A program made the position numbers and the translations under genes. DNA of 64,000 bases from DAOUET01 sp034430155. Its GTDB lineage: Bacteria; Chloroflexota; Anaerolineae; Anaerolineales; UBA4823. The first letter of the stretch is position 1. Each line of letters starts with the position of its first letter. The stretch lies in the NCBI GenBank assembly GCA_034430155.1, contig DAOUET010000135.1, positions 19,946 through 83,945 on the forward strand. The letters are read 5' to 3'. Below, one piece after another: positions 7,228 through 16,743 of the stretch. The notes beneath the pieces were generated by a model, which saw only the letters and a list, made by a program, of their open reading frames with translations, did not search any database and was not told the DNA's origin.

Positions 7228-9996
7228 TTAGGCTGCTTCAGGGACGGTAGCCCCCTTGTGTTTGATGGCTGCATGGGCCGCAGAAAGCCGGGCAACCGGC
7301 ACCCGGAAGGGTGAACAGCTGACATAATTCTGGCCGATCATATGGCAGAATTCAATGGATGCGGGATCACCACCATGTTCCCCACAAATGCCAACTTCCA
7401 AATTTGGACGTGAGCGACGACCCTCTTCAACTGCTATGCGCATCAAACGCCCCACCCCGTCCCGATCGATCGTCTGGAATGGATTCTTAGGAAGAATCCC
7501 ATCTTCCACATATTTGAGCAGGAAATTTCGCTCGGCATCATCACGGCTATATCCGTAAGTCATTTGAGTCAGATCATTGGTACCGAACGAGAAAAATTCT
7601 GCTACCTGCGCGATTTCAGCTGCGGTGATTGCAGCTCGGGGTATTTCTATCATAGTCCCAAATTTATAGGGAAAGGAAACGCCTTTCTCAGACATCACCT
7701 TCTTAGCGATTTCTTCTAAGCGCGGCTGTATGACCTTCAGCTCGTTTACATGCCCGGTGAGTGGGATCATAACTTCAGGTTTGGCCTCAACACCCTTCAA
7801 AGTCGCATCCGCTGCGCCTTCGAAGATTGCTCTCACTTGCATCTCAACGATTTCAGGCATCATGATACTCAAACGCACACCACGTAGACCCATCATAGGG
7901 TTGCTTTCATGCAAGGCCTGCACGTTTCCAAGCAACTCTTGTTTTTCTTCCAGACCTTCAACCTCTCCCTTGACCTGCATTGTAATAACTTCTTCAAGAA
8001 GTTCTTCAAAAGATGGGAGAAATTCATGCAGCGGCGGGTCAATCAAGCGTATGATGACTGGATAACCATCCATAGCCTCGAAGAGGCCCTCAAAATCCGA
8101 ACGTTGGTAGGGTAGTAATTCGTCCAAAGCAGCCTTTCGCTCATTGCTGGTTTTCGCCAAAATCATACGTTGAACAATAGGTAAACGCTCCTGTTCGAAG
8201 AACATATGCTCAGTACGGCAAAGGCCAATGCCGACTGCCCCATAAGAACGCGCCCGTCGCGCATCAGCTGGGTAATCAGCGTTTGCCCACACTTGTAACC
8301 CTCTATTGGGCCAACTCTTCGGAGCCTTACGGATGCCAGGAGAGGCAGAGATCTCATCTGCCCATTTAAGTAATGTCAGCAGGTCGGTTTGTTCTTCGAG
8401 AGTTGGTGCAATTGTCGGAATCTTTCCGAGAAAGACTTCACCACTGGTGCCATCTACGGATATCCAATCGCCTTCTTTTACTAATGCACCGTCAACCTCC
8501 ATTTGCCGTCGCTCTAAGTCAATGCGAATGGCTGCTGCCCCAACAATACACGGCACGCCAAATTGCCGGGCAACCACCGCTGCATGGGAGGTGGCTCCGC
8601 CTTCACTGGTTAGAATACCCTTCGCAGCTAGCATACCGTGAACGTCATCCGGCTTCGTGAAGGGTCGCACCATGATGACATCATGTCCTTCTTCCTTAGC
8701 CATGCGTTCTGCCGTATCAGCGTCGTAATAAACCTGCCCAACTGCTGCACCGGGAGAAGCATTAACACCAGTGGCAAACATCCGCCCTTGATCCCTGGCC
8801 TGGTTTTTGGCCTCATGATCAAACTGCGGGTGTAGCAGCGTATCGACTTGCTCGGGGGTAACTCGTAATACCGCTTCTTCTTTTGTGATGACACCATCAT
8901 CAGCCATATCCACTGCGATTTTCACCGCAGCTTTAGCAGTTCGTTTCCCATCACGAGTCTGCAGCATCCAAAGCTTACCGTTTTCAATGGTGAATTCCAC
9001 ATCCTGCATCTCGCGATAATGTTCTTCTAGGGTATCGCAAATATCTGTGAACTCTTGATAAACCGCCGGCATCTCTTCCGATAGGTTATCAATCTTCTCA
9101 GTGTTTCGGATCCCTGCGACGACATCCTCACCTTGAGCATTGAGCAGGTAATCCCCATACAAAACCTTTTCTCCGGTTGCTGGATCTCTTGTAAAAGCTA
9201 CTCCTGTTCCAGAATTCCAACCCATGTTTCCAAACACCATCGTAACGATATTTACACCAGTGCCCAAATCATGAGGTATACCAGCTGCATTGCGGTAGTC
9301 CACCGCCCGTTTTCCATTCCAGGACTTGAACACCGCTTCTGTTGCCATTTTTAACTGCTCATAAGGATCCTGAGGAAAATCAAAACCCCTGTGTTCCTTC
9401 ACAATGGCTTTAAACTTCTCGGTCAGTGCTTTCCAATCATTGGCATCCAGATCAGTATCCAGACTTGCCCCTCTTTTCTTCTTGTACTGTTCCAAAACAT
9501 CCTCGAAGGCTTCGTCCGGAATCCCTAAAACCACCGAACCGAACATCTGTACCAAACGGCGATACGCATCGTAGACAAATCGCTCGTCTCCTGTTAGTTC
9601 TACCATGCCTTCAGCAGTCTTGTCATTGAGACCCAAGTTGAGAACGGTATCCATCATACCGGGCATAGAAAATCTAGCTCCTGATCGACATGAAACCAGT
9701 AACGGATTATTTGGATCACCGAACTTTTTTCCTGTTTCAGACTCAACTTCCTTGAGAGCCTCCAATTCCTGATCCCACATGCCTTCAGGAAATTTCTCTC
9801 CAGCTGCCAGATAGGCATTGCATGCTTCCGTGGTAACAGTAAAACCAGGGGGGACTGGCACGCCAATGCGCGTCATCTCAGCCAAATTAGCGCCCTTACC
9901 TCCGAAGAGGGCTCTTACACCCGCCCATTCTCCCCCCACATATTTTTCAGCTTCATCTACCTCCTTAAATAAATAAACCCATCTCTTCTGTGACAT
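7228..9996 (-). CDS. ppdK: Pyruvate, phosphate dikinase
   Basis: A 922-residue enzyme that interconverts pyruvate, ATP and Pi with PEP, AMP and PPi. The N-terminal ATP-grasp begins with FGGKGANLAEM; the swivelling domain has the phospho-His motif GGATSHAAVVARQFGVP; the C-terminal barrel has ARSYGAVGIGLCRTEHMFF and the catalytic Cys in VGICGEHGGDP. The ATG at 9996 is chosen because AGGAGG (10007-10002 on the minus strand) is 5 bases upstream. The length is normal for bacterial PPDK. Near korDABC it could set the direction of flux between PEP and pyruvate in an anaerobic, PPi-using metabolism; this is inference. Confidence 0.96.
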   Translation of the reverse strand: MSQKRWVYLFKEVDEAEKYVGGEWAGVRALFGGKGANLAEMTRIGVPVPPGFTVTTEACNAYLAAGEKFPEGMWDQELEALKEVESETGKKFGDPNNPLLVSCRSGARFSMPGMMDTVLNLGLNDKTAEGMVELTGDERFVYDAYRRLVQMFGSVVLGIPDEAFEDVLEQYKKKRGASLDTDLDANDWKALTEKFKAIVKEHRGFDFPQDPYEQLKMATEAVFKSWNGKRAVDYRNAAGIPHDLGTGVNIVTMVFGNMGWNSGTGVAFTRDPATGEKVLYGDYLLNAQGEDVVAGIRNTEKIDNLSEEMPAVYQEFTDICDTLEEHYREMQDVEFTIENGKLWMLQTRDGKRTAKAAVKIAVDMADDGVITKEEAVLRVTPEQVDTLLHPQFDHEAKNQARDQGRMFATGVNASPGAAVGQVYYDADTAERMAKEEGHDVIMVRPFTKPDDVHGMLAAKGILTSEGGATSHAAVVARQFGVPCIVGAAAIRIDLERRQMEVDGALVKEGDWISVDGTSGEVFLGKIPTIAPTLEEQTDLLTLLKWADEISASPGIRKAPKSWPNRGLQVWANADYPADARRARSYGAVGIGLCRTEHMFFEQERLPIVQRMILAKTSNERKAALDELLPYQRSDFEGLFEAMDGYPVIIRLIDPPLHEFLPSFEELLEEVITMQVKGEVEGLEEKQELLGNVQALHESNPMMGLRGVRLSIMMPEIVEMQVRAIFEGAADATLKGVEAKPEVMIPLTGHVNELKVIQPRLEEIAKKVMSEKGVSFPYKFGTMIEIPRAAITAAEIAQVAEFFSFGTNDLTQMTYGYSRDDAERNFLLKYVEDGILPKNPFQTIDRDGVGRLMRIAVEEGRRSRPNLEVGICGEHGGDPASIEFCHMIGQNYVSCSPFRVPVARLSAAHAAIKHKGATVPEAA

Positions 9997-10165
9997 CATA
10001 ACCTCCTGCATAATGGTTTAGAACATATTTAGAATAGCACTACAACAGCATATAGTTTACCACTCCAGCATAATTTTCTCACAACTTGATAGCAGGCCAA
10101 AGGGAAATAAAGCTTTTTGATTAAGGTAGTTTAATGAAACTTGCACGATTGATGGTTATTTCAAT

Positions 10166-10194
10166 TTGACTTGCCAAAGATATCATGCTAAAAT
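10166..10194 (+). promoter_or_regulatory. Promoter of the riboswitch-protease unit
   Basis: TTGACT (10166-10171) and TAAAAT (10189-10194) are separated by 17 bp. The predicted start near 10201 falls at the first bases of the riboswitch. Confidence 0.6.
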
Positions 10195-10202
10195 ATGACC
10201 AG

Positions 10203-10292
10203 TCCGAAAAGGCAAACCCGGCGAAAGCCGGGGGCGCAAAGCTATGGGTCTAAGACCATTCACTCGGATGGTTATGATCGCCAGGCCGCCGA
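10203..10292 (+). ncRNA. Cyclic di-GMP-I (GEMM) riboswitch aptamer
   Basis: The conserved GEMM pieces occur in order: GGCAAACC, a GC stem capped by a GAAA tetraloop (GGCGAAAGCC), GGCGCAAAGC, a second hairpin with ATGGGTCTAAGACC, then TATGATCGCCAGGCCGCC. The G just before GCAAACC fits c-di-GMP and not the cGAMP-selective variant, which has A there. The aptamer is followed 35 bases later by an intrinsic terminator and 92 bases later by a secreted protease start codon. GCCAGGC at 10280-10286 is exactly complementary to the terminator arm GCCTGGC at 10331-10337, so two exclusive folds are possible. Confidence 0.88.
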
Positions 10293-10326
10293 AGATAGTT
10301 GATTATATTTCTGTCTCAGCGTTTTA

Positions 10327-10356
10327 ACAAGCCTGGCTTCCAGGCTTGTTTTTTTT
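10327..10356 (+). terminator. Rho-independent terminator, expression platform of the riboswitch
   Basis: A 10-bp stem, ACAAGCCTGG with CCAGGCTTGT, has a 3-base loop and is followed by seven T. It lies between the aptamer and the protease ATG, so it acts as an attenuator and not as the end of another gene. Confidence 0.88.
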
Positions 10357-10383
10357 GATGCTCACACTAACCGGAGAAAAGCA

Positions 10384-12129
10384 ATGAACCACACTACAAA
10401 TTCATGCCCCTCAAAGCGTCTAATAACTATTGCAACCTCCTTGATCGTGATATTCTCGTTGGTTTTAGCGCCATCACCCAAAGACACCCATCAGGCTTCC
10501 TTCATAATCCAAGGGAAGAATGTAGATGAAGTTGCCCAAACCGTAGAATCTTATGGAGGAATAATCACCACTCGATTGGAAATAATCAATGGTGTGGCTG
10601 CAAATCTGCCTTCAAATGCAATCTCGCCCTTACTCGCCAACTCAGCCATCACTTCCATTACAGCAAATTCCTCGGTGAACTTAGCAAAGAAGAGTGGAGA
10701 TGTCCCCACTCCAGAGACAGATTATCCGGATGTCGTTGGAGCAGATATTGTATGGGAACAAGGTACGATCGGTACGGGCATCTCGGTTGCAATATTGGAC
10801 ACAGGTTTGAGTAAAGAATCCGGCATCTTCAAAGACATAGATGGTCATCCCAAGGATCGCATTGCGGCTTGGATTGACTTTGTCGATGGCTACAAAAACC
10901 CCCGGGACCCGTATGGACATGGCACCCACATTGCCGGTATCATCGCTAACAGCCAAAATGGCAGCGATGAAGAGTGGAATGGCATTGCTCCGGGTGTTAA
11001 CTTGGTTGGTGTAAGAGTACTGGATGAACAAGGTTCTGGGTCTTACGAGCGAGTAATCCAAGGCATCCAATGGGTTATCCAACATAAAGATGACTACAAC
11101 ATCAAAGTGATGAACTTGTCTCTCGTGTCCCAAGTGAGTTCTCCTTATTGGGCAGATCCTCTCGATCAAGCCGTGATGAGAGCGTGGGCAGAGGGCATCA
11201 CCGTCGTCGTTGCAGCTGGAAATGACGGCCCCGATCCCATGTCGATAGGCGTTCCTGGTAATACCCCTTATGTAATCACTGTCGGCGCTTTTACTGATAA
11301 CTTCACACCTTATGATTGGAGCGATGATTACATCACTCCATTCTCTGCTGCCGGTCCAACCCTGGATGGTTTTGTCAAGCCAGATTTAGTCGCGCCGGGT
11401 GCCCATATGGTTTCGACTATGTCCCCAGGTAGCGAACTCGTAAAAAGCCACCAGGCTAACCGGATAAATTCCCATTATTTTTCGATGGCCGGAACCTCTC
11501 AGGCGACCGCCGTAGTATCTGGTGTTGCTGCTCTAATGCTTTCTCACGATCCAGACCTCACACCTGACGAAGTAAAATTTCGCTTGATGTTTACTGCCTT
11601 CCCTTGGTTGAATCTAGAAACCACCGATGCACTCTATAGTATGTGGCAGCAAGGGGCTGGCAGGGTCAATGCCTACGATGCAGTAAATGCGGATCTTATA
11701 GGGAAAGCTAACGATGGGATGGATATCTGGAGCGACCTTTCCGGTGACCAGCATTATGAGGGTTTTTCCTACTACGACGAAGAGATTGGCGAGTTTCGCC
11801 TCAAAGGGATTCTTAACGATTGGGCCGGCGGCTACGGCAACTGGGCCGGCGGCTACGGCAACTGGGCCGGCGGTTACGGCAACTGGGCCGGCGGTTATGG
11901 CAACTGGGCCGGCGGCTACGGCAACTGGGCCGGTGGCTACGGCAACTGGGCCGGTGGCTACGGCAACTGGGCTGGCGGTTATGGCAACTGGGCTGGCGGT
12001 TATGGCAACTGGGCTGGTTCATATGGTGATCCCAGCTTTGCGGAGTTTTTTACAAATTGGCAAGATGCATTCAATAGTTGGGCAGGGACAATCCCTTGGA
12101 TAGGAACCTGGATAGATTTTGACGGCTAA
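10384..12129 (+). CDS. Secreted S8 (subtilisin-like) serine protease with ten NWAGGYG repeats
   Basis: A 581-residue protease. A signal-peptide-like hydrophobic stretch covers residues 13-30, followed by a propeptide-like region to about 105. The S8 triad is complete: D139 (VAILDTG), H179 (GHGTH) and S372 (AGTSQAT), with oxyanion N280 (AAGND). Residues 479-548 are ten tandem copies of a 7-residue unit: DWAGGYG, eight NWAGGYG, and NWAGSYG. The tail is W-rich (FTNWQDAFNSW, PWIGTWIDF). No LPxTG or PEP-CTERM sorting signal is seen. The repeats could be a cell-surface or matrix-binding stalk. A c-di-GMP riboswitch lies in its leader, suggesting control with biofilm or motility state. GGAG lies 8 bases before the ATG. 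Confidence 0.93.
   Translation: MNHTTNSCPSKRLITIATSLIVIFSLVLAPSPKDTHQASFIIQGKNVDEVAQTVESYGGIITTRLEIINGVAANLPSNAISPLLANSAITSITANSSVNLAKKSGDVPTPETDYPDVVGADIVWEQGTIGTGISVAILDTGLSKESGIFKDIDGHPKDRIAAWIDFVDGYKNPRDPYGHGTHIAGIIANSQNGSDEEWNGIAPGVNLVGVRVLDEQGSGSYERVIQGIQWVIQHKDDYNIKVMNLSLVSQVSSPYWADPLDQAVMRAWAEGITVVVAAGNDGPDPMSIGVPGNTPYVITVGAFTDNFTPYDWSDDYITPFSAAGPTLDGFVKPDLVAPGAHMVSTMSPGSELVKSHQANRINSHYFSMAGTSQATAVVSGVAALMLSHDPDLTPDEVKFRLMFTAFPWLNLETTDALYSMWQQGAGRVNAYDAVNADLIGKANDGMDIWSDLSGDQHYEGFSYYDEEIGEFRLKGILNDWAGGYGNWAGGYGNWAGGYGNWAGGYGNWAGGYGNWAGGYGNWAGGYGNWAGGYGNWAGGYGNWAGSYGDPSFAEFFTNWQDAFNSWAGTIPWIGTWIDFDG
11818..12027 (+). repeat. Ten-copy 21-bp tandem repeat coding for NWAGGYG
   Basis: Exactly ten units of 21 bp lie in frame with no indel. 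The first codes DWAGGYG and the last NWAGSYG. Unit differences are mainly at third positions (GGC/GGT/GCC/GCT, TAC/TAT), so the peptide is kept while the DNA drifts. This suggests purifying selection on the repeat peptide or recent homogenisation in blocks. Confidence 0.95.
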
Positions 12130-12171
12130 CTACAAATTAACGGTTTCTTTAAGGTTAGTGGTTACTTTTCT

Positions 12172-12213
12172 AATCAAAAGAGCGAGAACCGGCCGGTTCT
12201 CGCTCTTTTGATT
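12172..12213. terminator. Bidirectional terminator between convergent genes
   Basis: A perfect 42-bp palindrome with half-site core AAAAGAGCGAGAACCGG, followed by CTTTTGATT on each side, lies between the convergent protease and cyclase genes. T-runs at both ends allow termination in both directions. Confidence 0.85.
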
Positions 12214-12235
12214 CGTTATTCTCGGACGAATCGCT

Positions 12236-15200
12236 TCAAACCAATTGCTCGAGAGTTTTTTCGGCGAGCTTTAAATACTTTTCTGCTCCAAATTGGTAGA
12301 AGAGCAAACGAGCTTCCTGAAAGTGTTGTCGCGCTTCTAGAATATTATCCTGACAATAGGCTAGATTACCAAGTTCAAGTACGGTTTTCGCTGCTTCCAA
12401 TCTTTCATAGGAAGCGGAAAAAATATTAGCACTCTCATTCAGGAGTTCTTCAGCCGATTGATATTCACCTTGAACACGCGCGATCGCGCCTCGCAATCGC
12501 AATAATCTGCCACGTTGTACAGAGGCACCCAGACCTTCCTTGTCAATGTCTTTCATCATTTCAAGAGACTCGTTGATCCAGCTGAGAGCACAATCTAAAT
12601 CTACCTGGGCGAAACAATTCTCTGCCGCATAGTAACCCGCGTCAACCAGATCATCTTGGGCACCCAGTTCTTCCAGGATCTGGATGCTCTCGCTGAGCAA
12701 CTTTTCCGCCTGTCCAAAATTCCCCTGAGCTGTCCTCAGTCGTCCCAGGTACATCAGCGCTCTACCTCTATAAAAGCGGTGACCTATTTGCTCGGTTACC
12801 GCCAAGCTTTTATTGAGGTTAGCTTCGGCTGAATCGAAATCGCCACGATCGTACTGAACCAGACCGAGATTTGTAAATGAGAGCGCGATCCCCTCTGCAT
12901 CCCCTATCCGTTCCAGGATTTCAATACTCCGTGTGAAATTTGTTTCCGAATCCCGCAAGTCACCGCGGATCAAACCCAGCAATCCCAGATTATTGTAAAG
13001 CCTTGCCACTCCGGACATATCTCCAATTGTCTCGCGTAATGCCAGACTTTTCCGAACATGAGCAGAAGCCTTATCGTATTTACGTTGATGGTAAGCAACC
13101 GCGCCTAATCGATTGTGAATCGAAGCAATCACATCATATTTCCTGCACGTTTCAACCAGTTCGAGGGCATCCATAAGGTTTTTTCCCGCTTTGTCAAAGT
13201 TCCCCCGCAAGAATTGTATCCACCCCATTTCGTTTAATACCTCTGCTTTCTCAACCTGGGGCGAAGGCTGGATATTCTCTATCGATGCCCAAGCATCCGT
13301 AAGATGCACCAAGGCCCGTTCAAAATCTCCTTGACGTTCAAAAGTAGTGCCTATCTTACGTTGAAGAATGCTCCGTTCTGTGACAAATCGATCTGAATCC
13401 GAATTTCCGATAACAGCTAGAGCAATTTGGAAATGTTCTCTTGCAGATTGGTACTCACCTACAAAAACGAGCACGTCTCCCAATCCCTGATGAACTTGAT
13501 ATGATTGACTTGCAGAGGGAGAAGCCTGCGAAAATAAACTCAAAGCCGTCTCGTAATGACGCCTTGCTTGCTCGTTAGCATAGTCACGGGCAGCTTTTTG
13601 TCCTGCCAATATCAAATAAAGCAAAGCCCTATCGAGTTTTGTGCTACGCAAATAATGATCGGCGAGCACCTCGATCTGGCTTTCAAGATGATCGGCATAT
13701 ATATTCTCGATGGCTTCTGCAGCGCTTCCATGCAATTCTCTACGATGGCGTTTCAACAAGGTGCTGTATATAGCATCTGAGGTGAGCACATGGCGGAATG
13801 AGAAATCACTTGTCGATATACCAGATGGGTGCAGGATAAAACCGCGGCCAACTAAATCTGCAAGAAGTTGTTGAAGATGGTCTGCCTTGATCGTATGGAG
13901 GATTTCAGCCAACAAATGTAGGTTGAATTGCTTCCCAATTACCGCAGCAGCCTGCAATACTTTGCGGTGTTCTGGCCCTAATCGATCGAACCGGGTCAAG
14001 ATCAATCCACGCAGATTATCTGGCACCCCCATGCCTATAAAATCCTTACCAGGTGCCAGCTGCCATTGCCCATCTTCGTGCTTTATGACCTGCTCTTCAA
14101 TTAACATACGCAGAATCTCTTCCAAATAGAAGGGAATCCCGGCTGAGCGCTGCAACACATCCATACGTAATTCATCCGGCAAGTTGGGTATTGCCAGCAG
14201 TTCAAATAGTAAACGCTCGCTCTGATCCTGAGACAAACTTTTAAGATGGATTGGGATGAACCGCTCCTTCAATCCGGCTTGTGCATGAGAGGCTATCTCC
14301 CCCAAAATGCCCCCTTGGAAAGGGCGAGTGATGGCATACACCAGCAGAGGGGCTTGTTTGATTGCATCGATCAAGAAGAGAAGTAGCTCGAGGGAGGTAT
14401 CGTCTGCCCAATGCAGATCTTCGAGTATAAGCATTAACGGGCGCTGGCGTGCCTCTGCCAGCAGTAAATCTCTTACAGCTATAAATATTCGTTGGCGAAG
14501 CTGGCTGGCATCTAGGTAAGACAGACGCTCTGCTGCTTTAACATCGAAATGCTCTAAGGAAAATAAGTGTTCCAAATATGGCAGCACCTCCGCTGCCTGT
14601 CCCCCAAGAGCATCATACACTTTAGTGACCAATCTCTCCCTTACCACATTTGGAGGAGTCTGGTCGGTAACATCAATATAATTACGCAAGAGACCAAGGA
14701 ATATCCAATAGGAAACAGAACGTCTGTAAGTCAAACTTTGGCCTTCAATAATCCGGACAGGAGTATGCTCGATTTGCGCTTTCAATTCCGAAGTTAGCCG
14801 GCTTTTACCAATACCGGCTTCACCGGTAATCAAAACAAACTGTCCTTCTCTCTGGTTGAGGAGAGATTGAACTACATTTTTAAGGCATTGAAGTTCAACA
14901 TCGCGGCCGACCAGGGGAGCCCTTAAACCCTCCAACCCTCGCACACTGCCTTGTCTGGATTTAATTCCGAGCAATCGATAGCCTGGAACTTCCTTTGAAA
15001 TCCCTTTTAATATCAACGATGGAATTAAATGGAAATCAAATAAAGCTTTGCAGCTGCGAAATACACTCTCGCTGACCAGCACCATGCCAGCTTCAGCGAC
15101 CTCTTCGAGACGATTCGCTAAATTAACTGTATCCCCTATTGCAGTATAATCCATCAACATATTGGACCCAACGCTTCCCACTACCACTGTTCCAGAGTTT

Positions 15201-15724
15201 AGTCCAACATGTAGCTGCAAACCAAAATTAACACCTTCTTTCAGGTATTGATTATAGTTTGCGATCTCCGCTTGCATGTCCATTGCAGCTCTCACAGCTC
15301 TTTCCGCATCGTTTTCATGAGCGATAGGCGCGCCGAAAAGTGCCATCAAGCCGTCACCTAAAATCTTATCTACTGTACCTTCATATTCATAAACTTTCTC
15401 TACCAGCATGCGGATGACTTTTTGAACGAGATCGAATAAGTCCTCGCTGTCCATTTCCTCAGCCAGGACGGTATAATCACAGATGTCAACAAATAAGACG
15501 GTTACATTGCGGCGCTGACCAGCAGCTTCTAACCCAGCTTGCTTGAAGCGCTCGATCAGATCAGCACCAATCATCACCCCAATGGGCTCAGAGGTATTGG
15601 GTATTTCAGGAACCGTTTGGACAGGAAATTTTATTTCAGCCTCTTCCAGGCGTGTACCACAATTTCCGCAAAAACGCATCCCTGGAGGATTATTAAAGCC
15701 GCATTGAGGACATTGAAGAGACAT
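12236..15724 (-). CDS. Class III adenylate cyclase with AAA ATPase and TPR domains
   Basis: A 1162-residue signalling protein. Residues 5-23 form a zinc ribbon (CPQC, CGNC). A class III cyclase domain spans about 70-240: metal ligands D80 (FVDICDY) and D124 (KILGDGLMALFG), the adenine-selecting K120, then AIGDTVNLANRLE with the Asp, Asn and Arg expected in active enzymes. An AAA/STAND ATPase follows from about 275 with GEAGIGKSRL. The C-terminal 450 residues are TPR repeats (for example YNNLGLLGLIRGDL, FTNLGLVQYDRGDF). This architecture is common in Chloroflexota and related bacteria and would make cAMP in response to a ligand or partner sensed by the TPR part. No membrane segment is seen. 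It is monocistronic. Confidence 0.9.
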   Translation of the reverse strand: MSLQCPQCGFNNPPGMRFCGNCGTRLEEAEIKFPVQTVPEIPNTSEPIGVMIGADLIERFKQAGLEAAGQRRNVTVLFVDICDYTVLAEEMDSEDLFDLVQKVIRMLVEKVYEYEGTVDKILGDGLMALFGAPIAHENDAERAVRAAMDMQAEIANYNQYLKEGVNFGLQLHVGLNSGTVVVGSVGSNMLMDYTAIGDTVNLANRLEEVAEAGMVLVSESVFRSCKALFDFHLIPSLILKGISKEVPGYRLLGIKSRQGSVRGLEGLRAPLVGRDVELQCLKNVVQSLLNQREGQFVLITGEAGIGKSRLTSELKAQIEHTPVRIIEGQSLTYRRSVSYWIFLGLLRNYIDVTDQTPPNVVRERLVTKVYDALGGQAAEVLPYLEHLFSLEHFDVKAAERLSYLDASQLRQRIFIAVRDLLLAEARQRPLMLILEDLHWADDTSLELLLFLIDAIKQAPLLVYAITRPFQGGILGEIASHAQAGLKERFIPIHLKSLSQDQSERLLFELLAIPNLPDELRMDVLQRSAGIPFYLEEILRMLIEEQVIKHEDGQWQLAPGKDFIGMGVPDNLRGLILTRFDRLGPEHRKVLQAAAVIGKQFNLHLLAEILHTIKADHLQQLLADLVGRGFILHPSGISTSDFSFRHVLTSDAIYSTLLKRHRRELHGSAAEAIENIYADHLESQIEVLADHYLRSTKLDRALLYLILAGQKAARDYANEQARRHYETALSLFSQASPSASQSYQVHQGLGDVLVFVGEYQSAREHFQIALAVIGNSDSDRFVTERSILQRKIGTTFERQGDFERALVHLTDAWASIENIQPSPQVEKAEVLNEMGWIQFLRGNFDKAGKNLMDALELVETCRKYDVIASIHNRLGAVAYHQRKYDKASAHVRKSLALRETIGDMSGVARLYNNLGLLGLIRGDLRDSETNFTRSIEILERIGDAEGIALSFTNLGLVQYDRGDFDSAEANLNKSLAVTEQIGHRFYRGRALMYLGRLRTAQGNFGQAEKLLSESIQILEELGAQDDLVDAGYYAAENCFAQVDLDCALSWINESLEMMKDIDKEGLGASVQRGRLLRLRGAIARVQGEYQSAEELLNESANIFSASYERLEAAKTVLELGNLAYCQDNILEARQHFQEARLLFYQFGAEKYLKLAEKTLEQLV

Positions 15725-16060
15725 CCAAAAACCTTAAATGTGACGAGTTCTACTCGTCTTAACTAAAATCTTAATCGCATCTATTTGATAAAAATATACC
15801 ATGCTAATTGGATCTTACCCCTATCAAAACCGTTACGACGTATTCGGATTCATTGCAATAACATAATATCTACAACTACCATCAATTTACCATCAATTAA
15901 CGTTGACAGCTTAACCTAACCTTATTATAATAATGTTAGCCCCGGCTAAGGACGCTGGGGCAAAATATTGTAATTCCCAACTTCCCCGCACCTCAGCGCC
16001 AAGAATTCTTGAAATTATATGCGCAGATCGTGTGGCGAAGCGAAGATTGGAGAAGAATCC
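15725..16060 (+). promoter_or_regulatory. Leader region of rplU-rpmA with consensus promoter
   Basis: A perfect TTGACA (15903-15908) and TATAAT (15926-15931) are spaced by exactly 17 bp, giving a start near 15938. The leader of about 120 bases begins with GCCCC (15939-15943), which can pair with GGGGC (15957-15961). It may be the site of autoregulation by L21, but I cannot match it to a known leader. Upstream of 15900 I see only AT-rich sequence. Confidence 0.7.
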
Positions 16061-16399
16061 ATGAAATATGCTATTGTAGAAGATGGTGGCAAGCAATATA
16101 AAGCCGTCGAAGGCAATACCATCGCAGTTGATCACTACAATTCAGAACCTGGTGAAAAAATCGATTTGGACCATGTGCTATTAATTTCCTCTGAGGATGA
16201 GATAAGCATTGGCACTCCCTTTATTGAAGGTGCCAAAGTGGAAGCGACAGTTGAAGACCATTTCAAGGGTCCCAAAATCGTAGTTTTCAAATACAAGCCA
16301 AAAATCCGTTATCGAGTCAAGCGAGGCCATCGACAGAGGTATACCCGATTGAGAATAGATGCAATCGTAACGGATTCAGGAGGTAATCATGGCTCATAA
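16061..16399 (+). CDS. rplU: 50S ribosomal protein L21
   Basis: A 112-residue protein beginning MKYAIVEDGGKQYKAVEGN, the classical bL21 N-terminus (YAIV...GKQYKV). The basic stretch KPKIRYRVKRGHRQRYTRLRI is the rRNA-binding part. The ATG at 16061 is chosen because GGAG lies 8 bases upstream and bL21 proteins start at this Met; the open frame extends further back to 16019 without support. It overlaps rpmA by 11 bases. The rplU-rpmA pair is a standard arrangement. Confidence 0.95.
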   Translation: MKYAIVEDGGKQYKAVEGNTIAVDHYNSEPGEKIDLDHVLLISSEDEISIGTPFIEGAKVEATVEDHFKGPKIVVFKYKPKIRYRVKRGHRQRYTRLRIDAIVTDSGGNHGS

Positions 16400-16655
16400 A
16401 AAAGGTGGCGGTTCAAGCCGTAACAATCGAGATAGCAAATCGAAACGATTGGGCGTAAAGAAATTTGGTGGCGAGTATGTTCTATCTGGCAATATCTTGG
16501 TCCGCCAACGAGGTACCCGCATAAAGCCTGGTCAAAATGTAGGCAGAGGATCTGATGACACACTCTTTGCTACGATTGAAGGGATCGTAATTTACGAAAC
16601 CATTCGCGACGGACAGAAACGTGTAAATGTAGCGCCCGTTGAAGAAGATAAATAG
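16389..16655 (+). CDS. rpmA: 50S ribosomal protein L27
   Basis: An 88-residue bL27 that begins MAHKKGGGSSRNNRDSKSKR, the conserved tail reaching the peptidyl transferase centre. There is no Firmicutes-type N-terminal cleavage extension. The ribosome site AGGAGG lies inside the end of rplU. The next gene is also ribosomal (L31), so the three may form one unit although 88 bases separate them. Confidence 0.96.
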   Translation: MAHKKGGGSSRNNRDSKSKRLGVKKFGGEYVLSGNILVRQRGTRIKPGQNVGRGSDDTLFATIEGIVIYETIRDGQKRVNVAPVEEDK

Positions 16656-16743
16656 AATGTGACCCTAAGTGATTTCCTGTTCAAGGAAACACACTGATTG
16701 CTGGTTTCACAAATATCTAAGAGATTTATAGAGGTCATTTATT

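Noticed and set aside
11818..12027. Possible CRISPR array
   Set aside because: The units are contiguous with no spacers and stay in frame with a protein gene.
11813..12029. Long open frames on both strands in the repeat area
   Set aside because: They are shadows of the 21-bp repeat; the subtilase frame is supported by the triad and ribosome site.
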